Below are positions 5,344 through 5,355 of a DNA stretch of 5,355 nucleotides, piece by piece; the stretch's first letter is position 1, and each line of letters begins with the position of its first letter. The notes beneath the pieces are model-generated. The model was given only the letters and a program-made list of their open reading frames with translations. It was not told the DNA's origin and searched no databases. A program made the position numbers and the translations under genes. Origin of the DNA: Planctomycetaceae bacterium (GTDB lineage Bacteria; Planctomycetota; Planctomycetia; Pirellulales; Thermoguttaceae); assembly GCA_009776995.1 (NCBI GenBank), contig WRMR01000363.1, forward strand, positions 1 through 5,355, in the 5' to 3' direction.

Positions 5344-5349
5344 AAGGAG
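5344..5349 (+). promoter_or_regulatory. Likely ribosome binding site for a gene beyond the window
   Basis: AAGGAG occurs 6 bases before the window ends, after a 32-base stretch with no feature. No start codon lies within the window at a suitable distance, so a downstream gene would start just past the edge. Confidence 0.4.
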
Positions 5350-5355
5350 TGATTT

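Overview
The window reads as a piece of a bacterial chromosome of moderate GC content. It probably comes from an anaerobe or facultative anaerobe of the Planctomycetota/PVC group. Three things point that way: a long-form pyruvate:ferredoxin oxidoreductase, a BlaI-type repressor paired with an M56 peptidase that carries prealbumin-like repeats, and a GCAAAG/GCAGAG-type intergenic inverted repeat. This taxonomic call is inference from gene style and has not been tested.

Layout. (1) Positions 1-834 hold the 3' end of a pyruvate:ferredoxin oxidoreductase gene (TPP-binding domain), closed by a strong hairpin and T-run terminator at 854-915. (2) Positions 916-1173 are a regulatory intergenic region. 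It has an AT-rich tract, a promoter (-35 at 991-996, -10 at 1014-1019) whose spacer contains a BlaI/MecI-like dyad TTACTA-N6-TAGTAA, a 10-bp palindrome at the expected transcript start, and a large imperfect hairpin repeat in the predicted 5' UTR. (3) Positions 1174-3571 are a two-gene operon with an 8-bp overlap. It encodes a BlaI/MecI-family repressor and a BlaR1-like M56 membrane metallopeptidase whose extracytoplasmic C-terminus is two carboxypeptidase-regulatory-like repeats instead of a penicillin-binding sensor. (4) Positions 3567-5020 are a complete-looking insertion sequence of IS701/IS4-like type, with 16-bp terminal inverted repeats and one DDE transposase on the minus strand. (5) Positions 5021-5311 are a more AT-rich remnant of a lipase-like (alpha/beta hydrolase) gene, which lost its start at the IS and stops before any nucleophile motif. 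A Shine-Dalgarno-like sequence for a further gene lies at the right edge.

How it works together (inference). The repressor should bind the dyad inside its own promoter and silence both operon genes. The M56 protein should sense an envelope signal through its external repeats and relieve repression through its cytosolic HELAH zinc protease domain, as BlaR1/BlaI does for beta-lactams.

The most unusual structure is a roughly 98-bp nest of palindromes at 2093-2190, carried in frame inside the peptidase gene. Its two 7-bp hairpins have different stems but mutually reverse-complementary loops. It recalls the in-frame palindromic elements known from Rickettsia.
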